Shown here one piece after another: positions 49,237 through 61,748 of a DNA stretch of 64,000 nt. The DNA is from Paramecium pentaurelia. Taxonomy: Eukaryota; Ciliophora; Oligohymenophorea; Peniculida; Parameciidae. The stretch's first letter is position 1, and the number at the start of each line of letters is the position of its first letter. The stretch is taken from positions 67,820 to 131,819 of the forward strand of contig CAJJDO010000033.1 of the NCBI GenBank assembly GCA_905183005.1. Direction: 5' to 3'. Position numbers and translations under genes: made by a program. The notes under the pieces are model-generated. The model was not told the DNA's origin. It ran no database searches and saw only the letters and a list, made by a program, of their open reading frames with translations.

Positions 49237-51465
49237 TCATGAATAATATTTCAATTCCCCAATTTTTTAAAATTCATTTTAATTCCATTCTCTTCTTAAT
49301 TCAACCCATTTATCAACTTTTTTACCATTTTAATATTTGCCTTTATAGGCTATTTATTTGCTATTCCAAAATCCCTCACATAAATCAACCCATTTGCCAA
49401 CCTTAACTCCATCACCTTTTTCACCATATGATCCCCCACCACTAGAAAATTTAAAATATAATTAATAGTTTATATTTACATTTATTTATTTTCTCCATTA
49501 TTATTCCATAAAAATTACCATCTACCTACTTTATTACCATTTTTATATTCGCCTTAATAAGTTATTTAAATAGCATTTTAAAATCCTTCAATCAACTCTA
49601 TCCATTGACCAGCCTTAACACCTTCCTCATCATATGATCCACCGCCACTAGAGTATTTAAATATTATTTAATAGTATTTTTTACATTTATTTATTTTCTT
49701 TTTAATGCCTCCAATAAATATCCCATCTACCAACTTTTTTACCGTTTTAATATTAACCATCATAAGTAATTTAAGAAACAATTCTAAATCCATCACTTAA
49801 ATCTTACCATCTCCCTATTTTAATCCCTTCATCAAATAGCCCACCTCCACTAAAATATTTATAAGCATAATATTGAATTTTACATATTTTACAGAGTATC
49901 TTTTACAGTCTCCCTATATTATATATCCCATATACCAACCTTTTAACCATTTTGATATTCACCATTATAAATTACTTGCTAAACACCTTCATACTCATCG
50001 CTTAAGTCAACCCATTTCCCAATTTTTAACCCATAACCTGCATTATCATACGATCCGCCACCACTCACATGTTTATAAAATTATTATTTTACATCTGGAA
50101 ATTTTTATTCCAATCCCAATAAGTATCCCATCTACCAAATTTTGAACCGTTCTTGTATTCACCTATATAAGTGATTTGTGAAGACATCTTAAACCCCTAA
50201 CTTATCTCAACCCATTTTCCAATTTTAATTCCATTATCATGTAATCCACCGCCCCTAACAATATTTGTACATAAAACTCTTAATAATTTAAATTTACATC
50301 AATCTATATTATTAATGATAAAAATTCCATAAAATATCCCATTGACAAACCTTTTTACCTTATTTATATTCACCATTATAAGTCATTTATTATCCACCAT
50401 CAAAATTATCACTAATTTCAATCCATCTCCCTTTTTTATTTCCTTCATCATATAAACCGCCTCCACTAAAGATTTATACATAATATCTAATCATATAATT
50501 TTACAACTATATATTCTAATTTGTTCCATAATTCTTCTTATACCAAATATCCCATCTACCAACTTTTATACCATTTTTATATTCACCATTATAAGTGACT
50601 TATGAAACCCAGCTAAAACTATCATTTAGCTCTATCCATCTTCCAGTTTTAATTTCATCATCTCCATAATAACCACCACCTCTAAATATGTTTGTAATAA
50701 TTTTTACATTTATCGATTTTTTTAGTTCCAATTCCAGTAAAAATCCCATTAACCAATCTTTTTACCGTTTTTATATTCACCTTAAAAAGTTATTTATGAA
50801 TAGTCGTAAAACCAATCACACAGATCAATCCATTTACCATGCTTCAAACCTTGTGAATTGTAGGATCCACCTCCACTAATTAATTTATAAATAATATAAC
50901 ATCTTTTTATTTTCATATAAATATATCCATGCACCAATTTTTTAATTATTAAAATATTCTCCACTTTCTGATATTTTTGCTTGACTAATTAAAATTACTT
51001 AATAAATATATACCTCCAATAATTCTTATTTAATTCTTTCCATAGGCCTTGCTTTAACCCTAATTCATAATATCCACAAAAGTCTATAAGAGCTTCCCCA
51101 TTCCAAACAGCCATCCACTTTCCCATTTTTTTTTTGTTTTTTTCAATCTTACCTTACCATTAAAGATTTTTGATTTATTTCATACTTATCAATAAATCTG
51201 GATCCTGTTAATCATCATATAAAAATTCACTAATCAATAATAAATGTTTTTACTTTCTTAAAATTTCCCCATTCTGTAAGTATAAGATTTTATTATCTTG
51301 TGTATATAAGATATCAATTGATATCTTTGCAATTTACAATTAGATTTAATCCCACTTATTTATTTTAATCTCTTTGTGTATTTGATTCTAAAATGCTACC
51401 TTTTAGTAAATCATTGAATTTTAATGTTATTTTTTTGTTTAAAAAATTAATTGCATTTCTACCAT
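49237..51465 (-). CDS. MORN-type repeat protein 3
   Basis: On the minus strand ATG 51463-51465 (MVEMQLIFQTKKQ) follows an in-frame TGA. The N-terminal region reads INKWDQIQLQIAKISIDILY, NKILYLQNGEILRK, KQIKNLQWQGKIEKNKKKMG, then GKWMAVWNGEALIDFCGYYE and GLKQGLWKELNKNYW, colinear with MORN 2. Eight GGGxY repeats follow, one per exon, with the same phase-2 introns. The last exon lacks the usual G-x-W end and closes ...GELKYYS with TGA 49237-49239. All frames join without TGA. The introns vary from about 25 to 43 nt. It lies in opposite orientation to the other two MORN genes. The role is inferred to be a scaffold. Confidence 0.85.
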
Positions 51466-53402
51466 CTTAGCAAGGCCTCAAATATTAACAAATAAATAAT
51501 CTTTTTTATATAAGGTGTATCCTAAAATGATAATAAAATTAGAAATTGATTTCATCAACAATTATTAAGTAATTTTTGTAGAAAATATAATTTTATATAT
51601 GTTGATGATTAATCAATATGAATTAAAATTGAATTCTAAAAATAAAATCTTCCTCCTTTTTTCTTAAAATTTAATATTTCTATATATATTTAATATATCT
51701 TTTAATCAATTATCAATTTATGTTAAAAAGATGAATGGTAAAATAAAATTAATAATAAATTTATTGTGAGTTCTCTCTCAATTTTTACAAAATTATATAA
51801 TTTATATCGTTATTTAAATCAATTCCATATGAGATTTGTTAAATCTACTGAGATTTAAATAGAATGATCATTTACTGAAAATTCTGAGTTTTGTTAGCCA
51901 TTCTTTGAGAAGGTTACATTCCTCAATTTTTAATCTTTGAGAAAAAAGATTAACCATATTTTATAGTTTATTTTAAAATTCTAGAAGTTTTGGACTGGGT
52001 GAATTTTGTAGCTAAATTAAAAAAGAATTTTACAAAATGTATTAAGTTATAAATAATAAAGCATTGGAGACCTTAATTATCTGATTAAATCTTAATCTAA
52101 ATTATTTGATTAGATATATTGAATTAAGTTTATTTTCATTCTTTCTCTTATCCTTGTAATAGATTTCATTTTTGTTTTCATGAATCTCTCTTTTAATTTT
52201 GAATTATTATGATTATTACTTATAAAAATGCATCCAAATCATAGAAATTATATTAATTACATGCATTAATTTAATTTTATTAATTTTATTATTTCATTTT
52301 ATTATAACCATTAATTATTATTTCAGATTTTTGAATGTTTATATATGATAGGATGAGAGAAGAATTGCATTTAAGCATATAAAATTTACTAATCAATTTG
52401 GAGAGGGGATAAAATATTTGGAAAAAGTTAATCATATGTTAATGAAACTAAATTATAATTGGGTTTTAATAATTGTGCTAAAAAATTATATCTTATTTTA
52501 AGAGCTAAAATTGATTTCATTTGATAATAAAAAAAGCATTAGTTTTATCAATTAATAACCTTTAATGCTTTAAAACAAGATAAAATGTATTTAATTTTTT
52601 TGCCATTGTAATCAGAAAAGGCTGAGCCTCTAATTTTGAATTGACTAAAACAAGCGATTAGAAATTTAATAGAGTAAGAAAATTGATAATAGAAGAAATT
52701 AACAAAATCAAATTGAAAGAAAAAAGAATCACAAATGGAAAATACAATCTTTAAAGTTTTGTTTCTATATTAGTCTGGAAGTATATTTCTTTTAAGTTGA
52801 TTAATAATATAAGATTTCTAAATATTGGGCCTTCGCTATGTTACATTATTCTTATTAAATTTTATTATTTTTAGTTTTTACTATTATCATATTTATGTTC
52901 TTTATCACAATATTTTACATTACACTTTTTTTTTAATCTTCTGATTTAATTTATTATTAAATAATATTCAAAGATTAATCGAATCTTTTTTCAATTATAA
53001 ATTTCGAATTTATCACATAAGAGACATGTTTACCCAATATTCGCATTAATCTCCATCATTTTCTTTACTAAAAGTTTTGAAATGTTATCACACTTTTTTT
53101 AAGCAAAATTCTTAATTGTGGTTTTCCTTCATTGATTTTAACTTTTCAATTCTTATGTTTTACCTAAGATAATACTTTAACATATATCTTTGTAAATTTC
53201 CCTTTCCTTTCTTTAAAACTGCAGATTTTTTCAATTACCTAGTATTTTTAAATAGATCATGAAAGAAATAATTATGTAATAATAAGAAGTTATCCAGTAT
53301 ATTTTAGGTTTCTAGGAATTCTTTATGAGATTTTTCTTATCCAACCACATTTTTTATTGAGGTTTTTTTCTTAAAAATTGTTATGCTTCAGACTTTATTT
53401 AG

Positions 53403-53406
<4 letters not shown>
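51466..53406. other. AT-rich spacer
   Basis: No gene, repeat array or RNA recognised. Confidence 0.5.

Positions 53407-53447
<41 letters not shown>
53407..53447 (+). repeat. TAA trinucleotide microsatellite
   Basis: About thirteen perfect TAA units in a row. With TAA read as Gln a coding poly-Q would be possible in one frame, but no gene covers it. Confidence 0.9.
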
Positions 53448-53487
53448 TTAAATATTACGAATAATGAAAATCATCTGGAATCAATTT

Positions 53488-55240
53488 ATGGTTTTATTTT
53501 ATACTCTGCCCAGAAAACTGTCTGGTTCAAATCAAATTCTAGAATCTTCAGAAGGCTCATTAGTTAAAAAACTACACTAATTACAGTACCTAACAACAAG
53601 AACTATCATATTCAATTTTACACAATTAAACAGGATAGTTCTCATTAAAGCTCTTGATTTCATACTAGCAAGTTTGGTTAGTGAAAAACTTAATAACATA
53701 GGTATCTGGGTTATTATTAATAACCGAAATCACACTATATTTATGTCCAAGGTAAACTATATATGAATTGGATTTCTTATTCCCTCTCTTAGACACCAAT
53801 AATCTAAAGAACACACATAAAACAATTGAATATTTTTAACTTTATATTGTAAAAATTTATCGAATGGTCGAATATTTTACAATTAGATATACAATTGATT
53901 TAGGTACTCTACTTCCACCATTTAATTTGGAACCTCCACCTACCAAGGGGCATCTTTAGGAGATTCAAGAGAAAAAAGAGCTTCAGAAGTATGTTAATAA
54001 AAGTCTATTCCAAGGTAGAAAATATATTAGAATGTCTCTCTTGAAATGAGAAGATCTTATCATAAAGCGCGAATAAAGTAAAATCTCTCATTCTACCTTT
54101 ATCTTCAGTTTATTGATTAGATCCCCAAAAGGAGTAATCTATATATTATAACTCCTTTCAAATTTTACCTTTTCAGTATTCTACCACCATGGTCTTATAT
54201 TATCCTCTTTATTAAGTAGATATGATTCAATGAAGCTAAAATCATAATTGAAGTAAAAATATATGTAATAACTTCTATCCATTTAAATGGTTATGATTAT
54301 TTCTTTTAAAATACTATTCTATTCATATATTAGTTCATCTGATACTTCATATATTTTTTAGGATTATATTAGTTATTCTTATAATTATTATTCTTTTTTC
54401 GTTAATATTTAATTTTCTTAACCAGTTACTTTTTGTTTGAACTTATTTTATTACCAATCACACTTCTTATCAACTCATAGGGTACTAGTTGTAGATCTAG
54501 TTTTCATCTTCTCTGAATTTCTTTATTAAGTTATTTCTCCAATTAACCTAGGCAAGAAGATCATAACTTATCTCTACCACACAAACTTCCATTACAGAAA
54601 CTACCTAAGGGCTTTAAATAATAATAAGGAGAATATTATTTCCTCATCTAAACAAATGAAACGAGCCAATAGCCTTTAAATTTTCAAGAACCAAAATCGG
54701 GACAGGCAACGTACTAGTACAAGGGAAGACACTAAAAGCATGAACAAACACTTTCCGGCCTTACTTATCTTCATTATCACCACTTTAATATATTTATCTT
54801 AGATAGTATCCTTAGGTAATTAATTTTATCAAAAATTAATCTGATATTATTTTTCAATCTTTCAGAATTCTAAAAGAATATCTCGAGTACTTTTTAGATA
54901 TATTGAATTTGTTCAAAAGGTTTTTATCGTTAAAATTTATGTCATGATCAAGTATTAGGGGTTTATTCCACTCTTTTACAGCTAGCATAGATTAAATGAT
55001 TATTAATCTAGGGCTTTTAGGTCTAAAATTCATTTGTCAGTTAGAAATCTACTCATGCCAAAGATTCTCGGTTAGAGTCTTCAACTTCAAAGGCCTATCT
55101 ATACAGTTCCATTTTTAGTTATATGGATACCCTTATAAGATGTATAAGTCAGTCTTTTATCCTCTAGAACTACTAGAATCTCTACTATTATCTATACTCT
55201 TATTAGGATTTAGGTTTGATTATATTTTTTCATTAAAAAA
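53488..55240 (+). pseudogene. broken coding region, probably polytopic membrane protein
   Basis: This stretch is less AT-rich than its surroundings and protein-like in successive frames. Frame 1, 53488 to TGA 53766: KLSGSNQILESSEGSLVKKL and LNNIGIWVIINNR. Frame 2, about 53760-54050: SYSLLDTNNLKNTHKTIEYF, LLPPFNLEPPPTKGHLQEIQ, QGRKYIRMSLLK, then TGA. Frame 3, about 54060-54230: FYLYLQFIDQIPKRSNLY with hydrophobic residues. Frame 4, about 54220 to TGA about 54842: STHRVLVVDLVFIFSEFLY, NRDRQRTSTREDTKSMNK. More coding-like sequence (GLSIQFHFQLYGYPYKMYKS) runs to about 55200. I infer one gene broken by indels and missed introns. The Q-x-IP segment recalls the N-terminus of P4 ATPases, but this is weak; function unknown. 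Confidence 0.4.
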
Positions 55241-55249
55241 ATTTGTTTG

Positions 55250-55440
55250 TTAATAAATAATTAACTTATTAGAATTTCTTAGAGTGATTAAAAATTTTAG
55301 TGTATACAAGTAATGTATTTTTTTTTGATTATTAAACAAATCATTCAACTCAATCCACATTCTAATCTTTATGCTATCACATCTTTCATCATCATTTAAA
55401 GTCGCACTTTTCAAAATAGTTATCAATTTCCCCATCTTTT
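55250..55440 (-). pseudogene. relic MORN-type exon
   Basis: On the minus strand 61 codons contain SIKIRMWIELNDLFNNQ, matching the G-x-W-I-E-L-x-D-x-F core of the three MORN genes, preceded by NDDERCD where they have YDDxG. The GGG start is degraded (SATLNDD) and no complete neighbouring repeat is present. It is therefore a leftover exon of a fourth family member. Confidence 0.45.
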
Positions 55441-57526
55441 ACCATAAGAGATGCTTTAATTTTTCTAAATTAGTAAATAATGAAGCTCTCAACTAAAATG
55501 GTTATAAAAAGAAGAAAAATCAAAATTGTAAGAATTCTTTGACTAAATTTGTTTTAATCAGAGAAGAAATATATTTGAAGATGAATCATTAAACCTCAAA
55601 ATAAGAAAGATTAATGGAATATTTAGGATTTCCATAAGGAAATAGTATTGTCTATTTATTTATTTATTTAAATTAAAAATGACTGTTTTATAACTTTTTC
55701 TAATGATTATCACTAATTAAGGATCTTTTCTCATGATAATATAACTATTAGAGATTAAGTTTTTATATGAAATTTGAAAGAGAAATATCAATGAGAAATT
55801 TAATAGAAAATAACATTAAAAAATAATTCTTTTTCGATCTTACTAAAATGTACTAATAGTTGTAAAAACTGTATTGATGATTAGTTGGTTATTTTAAGAA
55901 TTTATTTAAATGCTTCTTCAATTATTGCAAATCAATAAATAAAAAAAAGTAATCTACACCAAGAACCATATATTTTTTTTTCAAAATTATTAAATTATGT
56001 TAGATGAAGGTTTAAAAATCCAGACGATTAAATTTACAATTCTGGGCAGTATTTGAGTGAAAAGTAAAAATCAGACAAATTTTATTACTTTTTAAATAAA
56101 ATCATAAATCTTTATTATTACCCTATTAAGATATATGAGTATATATTTTATTTTGAAAAAATTTGGGGATATATTATGAAATGCTAAATTAATTATTCAA
56201 TGATATTCACTATTTTGCAATCGCAAGAAAACCATATAGGTATAATTCTTATATATGTGGTTAGAGCAAATTATTGAATTTTCTCTAATTATTTCTATTG
56301 ATACTGAAGAAAAGTCTGCTACAGAAAATGAAACCATCCTAAAATAAGTAAACTTTTAAAAAGTTATATAATAAAAACCCTGTTGAAAAATCTAAAATTT
56401 TAGAAATTTACTATCCCAATATAATATTCAATCTTGAAATATATTCTATAATTATTATTTTCTATTTGTTCAATCTATAATAAATAGCAAACTCTATTAC
56501 CATGCATTATTATTATAATTAATTTCCTTCATCTACCTGATAATTGTGATTAATATAAAATTCTTCGATATAATCTTGTAATATTTCAAAAGATCTTAAA
56601 TTTTTTTTCTTATGCTCAGATTATTTTATGATTAAGGAAAGAGCTTTGATTCTTAAAAAATATGCCTTTATAATACTAATCTTTGAACCTTGGTCCTGTT
56701 TTAGATAAATATTTTATATTATATTTTTTGAATGTTTTCCATGTTTACTACTTTTTGTTTGGACTTTTAATCCCAATTTTTTATCTTGGTGTTCTGAATT
56801 GGAAAATGGCAAACTAAATTATATATTAGATAGAAGGAAATTAGATGTAGAAATGAATAGTAATGAAATTATAGAATTAATTTAATTTAAGAAAAAAAAT
56901 TCCCTTTTAATGAATCAATTTATCAAAGAATATTTAATCATTTTAATTTATCACCATCCCTATTTACTTAAGAAGATATATTAAATAAATGTGATAATAC
57001 TTTTGAGTAACATAAGAATAGCAATTCAAGATCATTATATAACATAAAAATATAAATAGTGCTAATTGATTTTATCTTTAACTTACTAATGGAAACTGTC
57101 TAAATTAACTTAAACTTTTTTGAAATATATTAAATACTGTTAACTTATTATAAGCAATTAGTAAATCTGATTTATTCAAAAAAACAAATGTTTTAATAAT
57201 CCAAGTTAGATTCGATTTTATGAATTTTTATGGAATTTATATATGAAAAAACAAAATATACTATCATAATCATAGTATTATTTTTAAATTAAAATACTAT
57301 TTGCAAACACTTAAATTTAAATTTATAAAAATTCAATTCTGAATTATTCTTAAATAACATTTAGAAAAATGGATAGTATAAGTGTGGTAAACTTGATTAA
57401 GAAAAATTGAAATCCTTTATTATTATTTTTAATTTCATTAAATTTATGAAATAACATCAAATTTTAAATTAAATAAATTTGATTTTTTATGAAATATTTT
57501 ATATAGATATAATTATATCATTCTTA
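55441..57526. other. AT-rich spacer
   Basis: Nothing recognised on either strand. Confidence 0.5.
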
Positions 57527-58951
57527 TCATTATTATTGAATCAACAATTCTAATTATTCTATACATAGGGATTGATTTTCTATTTCCATAGAATCAAAAG
57601 GTTTAATTTATAACCGATTTGATTTTCTTTAATTATCTTATTCTATTTCTTTATAAACTAACTTTGAACCCATTTAATGACTTTAAAATAAGAATTAATC
57701 TCCAAATTTTTCCTGTAAAATAAATTAAATTCTTGAAATTTCATATAATACATTAATTAATCTGCATTTTTTTCTGGCTCCTTTTAGTAAAGCTTAATGC
57801 ATTTTAGTTAGGATATGAAATGGAATTTAAATATTATTGATATTCTTATTTGAAATTTGAATTTAATTTAATAAGTTGAATTTATATTCTTTAAATTCTG
57901 GGTAATACATCTTTATAATAGAATTGAATAATAAATTTTCTAATAATAGATTGTTATAATATATTATTATATGCTTTAATAAAAATATTAATTGGATTAT
58001 TGAACCAATTTAAGCTAAAACTTATCCTAATTTTGGGTAGGAAACTTCTTCAATAATTGATATATTGTCTATTCTAAAAAGATAACAACCATAACTATCA
58101 AAATCATAAGAAAAATTTGAAGTTAAATTAATTACTTTAGCTGCAAATTTTAAGTCAGTTTCTTAACTGATTATCTCATAATTATTTAAAAAATTATATT
58201 CTTCGTAATTATTGAATAAAATTCCATCATCAATAATAGTTTTTTGTTATTTCAACATAATTTGAGAGTAAAAAGGTTTGTTAGCATCAAAACCTGTATA
58301 ATATTATTTTTTTAACTATTCAAATTCTTTTGTGACTATATTTAATTTACTTAAATATATATTTATATACAAGAATCCATGAAATCTTGATAAATAATCA
58401 TTAATAGTATTTTCATCTGCACAATAACTTCCAAAAATAGCATAATCTTATGAACATCTAGCTAAAACAATTGAATATTATCTCTGTTACTAATTCATTT
58501 AATCTTAATTTGACAATGAATTTAATACTATAGTAAGGTTTTTTAATTGAATTCGATATGGTTGATCTTCACTTGAAAACAAAGGTATTGGTTCTTCTAA
58601 TATTGAAGTATTTATAAATGTGAATAAAAGAGGAGTTATGATATTATTCTCTTTTTTAAAAGGATCAATGTCACCAAGAAAATCTAACAATTATATTTCA
58701 ATGACTGATTCTTTTAATTCAAATTCAGCATACCCTAATATTTCTTATTTTGAGCTTATTGTTGGTGCTAGTTAATTATTATTCCATAAAACGAATATAT
58801 ACAAAAAATAAATAAGGCTTAGACTGCTTACGACAATTGTTGTAATGCCACCAAGTTTACTTTAAAATTTTTCATTTTCCTTATTAGTTAAAAGACTTAT
58901 TGGAACACCAAAAATGTCTAATTTCTCAAGTTGGTCCAGAAAATTTTTCAT
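57527..58951 (-). CDS. intact two-helix membrane protein, unknown function
   Basis: An uninterrupted 475-codon frame runs on the minus strand from ATG 58949-58951 (MKNFLDQLEKLDIFGVPISL) to TGA 57527-57529 (ending CIEQLELLIQQ), with no intron needed. A short cytosolic start is followed by KLGGITTIVVSSLSLIYFLYIF, a membrane helix at about residues 35-60. A large region of about 260 residues follows (GDIDPFKKENNIITP, RCSQDYAIFGSYC, FDSYGCYLFRI). A second hydrophobic segment is LAQIGSIIQLIFLLKHI. The C-terminal tail is basic and Gln-rich. Helix, big external domain, helix, cytosolic tail is a common layout for an abundant but uncharacterised ciliate family. Length without TGA far exceeds chance, so this is a confident gene with unknown role. 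Confidence 0.8.
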
Positions 58952-60262
58952 AATTTCTAATCAATTTTATTTTAAGAATAATATTTTCTTGAAATTAAGA
59001 ACCTGTTTAATTTTTTCTTAAATAATTTAACCTCCAAAGTGAGCTCATAAATTTTATGAATGAGAATCATAGAGTATGAAACAACTAATGATTGAATACA
59101 TATATTTTAAAGTCTCTATTGGATCTTTTAATTTAAATCATTTTATCAAGAAATCTTATGATATCAATGTATTTCTTAAAATAATATTGTGAATATAATT
59201 TTTCTGCACATCTTATTAATTGGAATTCTAGATTTTAGATTTTAAATATATTCTCTGATGAATAAAAAGATATTTATATAAATATTTAAGTTTATGTGAA
59301 AATAATATTAATTGATTTGAAAAGAATTGAGTATTATGTAAACATTTGAGAATTAAAAAAAAAAATAATGAAAAAATGCTTTAAAAATTAAAATATTTAC
59401 TATTTGTTAATAACTGATAAATGAGTATACAATTATAATGAATTATGGATTGGATTGATTTAATATTGGGATAAACTGTTAAAAATATGGATATTTTGAT
59501 AAAGATAGAAAATGTTTATCTATGAAAATTATATGTAGACATTATATTTGATTTATTAGATAAATTTTTGTAGCTTAGAGTTCTTTTTGATAAGATCTAT
59601 TAATTATTATTTCTAATTGTCTTTAAGTAAAAAATTGGAAAATATCATTTATTTACAAATTACCTTCAATAGAAAATAAATTTATACTAATTTCAGAGCT
59701 AACCATATTCTAATTTAATGAAACCATTCAATAGTTTAATATAAAGAAAAATATTAAAAAGAAGATTATCAATAAACCATTAATGTTATAGAAATCTCTA
59801 TACAAAGTAATTGAAGTTTATTTATTTATTTGTTATGTACATTTTTCAGAATTTATATATTATGTAATATGAAAAAATAAATCTTCATCTCTCATCATAT
59901 AATAGAATAAAAAATTTAATATGTTATAAAATATAAGAGCGGATTTGATTGAAAACTTTCTTGTGGGTTTCAACTATAGACAATTATTAATGTTGTATCT
60001 CCAAATAATGGCGAAATATAATAACTATTAAACTAATAACCATAAAAATAATTTTAATTATATTACTAATATTAGAATCAAATACATCAAAAAATAATCA
60101 ATAAATAAGAAACTAAAAATTACTCTAATATATTATACTTTAATAGAATCTTAAAATACTATTAAGACTAACAAAGAAGTTTGAGCTGAATTACTATGTT
60201 AATTCCTTTTTGTAAAATCACAATATTATTTATATTTTATTATATTATTTTTCTATTAAAAA
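58952..60262. other. AT-rich spacer
   Basis: Nothing recognised. Confidence 0.5.
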
Positions 60263-61057
60263 ATGATCCAATAAGATTTAAATCAAGAAGAGATTCTCAA
60301 AATAATAGAAATTAAGTTAAAAACATCTGTCAAAGGCAATTTTATAGATAAAATAATCTCTGTAAAACAGAAATTAGCTTCTATTTATTTTGGAATGGAA
60401 TTTACAAAAAGCAAAATTTTTGAATTTTTAATAGTGTTTAATAATTCATGATTCCACAGATCTTCAAAAGAAATTATTAGGATTGAATACGAATTAAATT
60501 AATCCTAAATTAGTGTTTAAATCAAGTTACTAAATAGACATTAAAAGTAATGAAAAAACTAGAGAGATATTTTTAGAAAGTAATATCATTTTATATTTAG
60601 AATTTCGAGTTTTCTTTATTGATTGTTAAGAGAAATAAATTAAATATTTGATATCAAAGATTTAGAAAAGTAGTACTCAAATAATAATCTCTGCCATTAC
60701 ACCATAAGAGTTTTACCTCTATATTATGATTCTTAAACAAATTTTGAATTAACACCTGTTGTCAAATATGACTATGATAATATTTTTTCATAAGTCAAGT
60801 TATTCAACTGGTAAGTAGATGAGGAAACTATAGCTGTATTTGGACAGGAAGAGAATTTTAATTCTGAAATTCATCTTATTAAACTTCATTTAATGGAGCA
60901 GCCATTTAATATTTTGTTCACACTGTATTTCAATATTCATTCTCAAAAATTAATGTAACAAATTAGGTTAATCCTCACTAAGTTGAAAGTGTTGCCGATC
61001 ATTCTTTTATTATATAATGATCTTAGGTCTACAATTATTTCTTATTTTTAGTATTGA
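60263..61057 (+). pseudogene. broken gene, unknown protein
   Basis: ATG 60263 starts MIQQDLNQEEILKIIEIKLK and runs about 60 codons to FEFLI before TGA. Coding continues in another frame (HDSTDLQKKLLGLNTNQINP, REIFLESNIILYLEFRVFF) and then a third (NLCHYTIRVLPLYYDSQTNF, KLFNWQVDEETIAVFGQEEN) to TGA 61055-61057. I tested nearby GT...AG pairs and found none that restores the frame between the first two parts, so indels are likely. No domain recognised. Confidence 0.4.
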
Positions 61058-61748
61058 AGATTAAGAATTCAATTTTTTAATTTTGAACCTATTTAATGAA
61101 GGATAACAATCATTAAAAATTTTGAAAAAAAAGTAAAAATAACTATTATTGAAAATCTTGTTATAAATTTAATGTTAATTATCAAAATTTTAAGATTGTA
61201 CTTTATTCAATTTAAAAAATTAGAATATATAATCCATTAACATGGTCAAAAAAATTGACGTTATGAATTAAAAAATAGAATACTTAATTAAATCTATATT
61301 TAAGAAATAATTATATTTATCCATGTATTTTATTATTCTCCCTTCATGATTTCCTTTAGTTTAATTAATAGTTGAATTTTTAGTCAATCACAATTTCTTT
61401 AATTAATCTTTAGAAAAGTAGTCAAAACTTTGATATGACAGGAAAAAATCTGGATTCATATAAATATCATTTCATTGCCATTAAGCAATTAAAATAATGC
61501 TTAATAAACTGTATTTACTGTTCTATTCATACGATTAATTAATCGAGTTTCTCCAATTATTGCTAAAAAGGATCCTTTTTTATGAGGAATTTTAGAATAA
61601 AAATTATAAATCCACCCAAAAGAAACTAATTGATAAAATAATAAAATTTAAATATAAAAAATTCTATAAAATTATTAAATTAACTAGAAATAAAGGTAAA
61701 TTTTTAATTAATTTTGTAAAAACACAAATTGTATATTATAATTTTATC
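61058..61748. other. AT-rich spacer / 3' flank of TPR3
   Basis: If the last proposed intron of the TPR3 gene is not spliced, its frame would continue into this stretch on the minus strand as far as TGA 61456-61458, with unconvincing composition. Confidence 0.35.
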
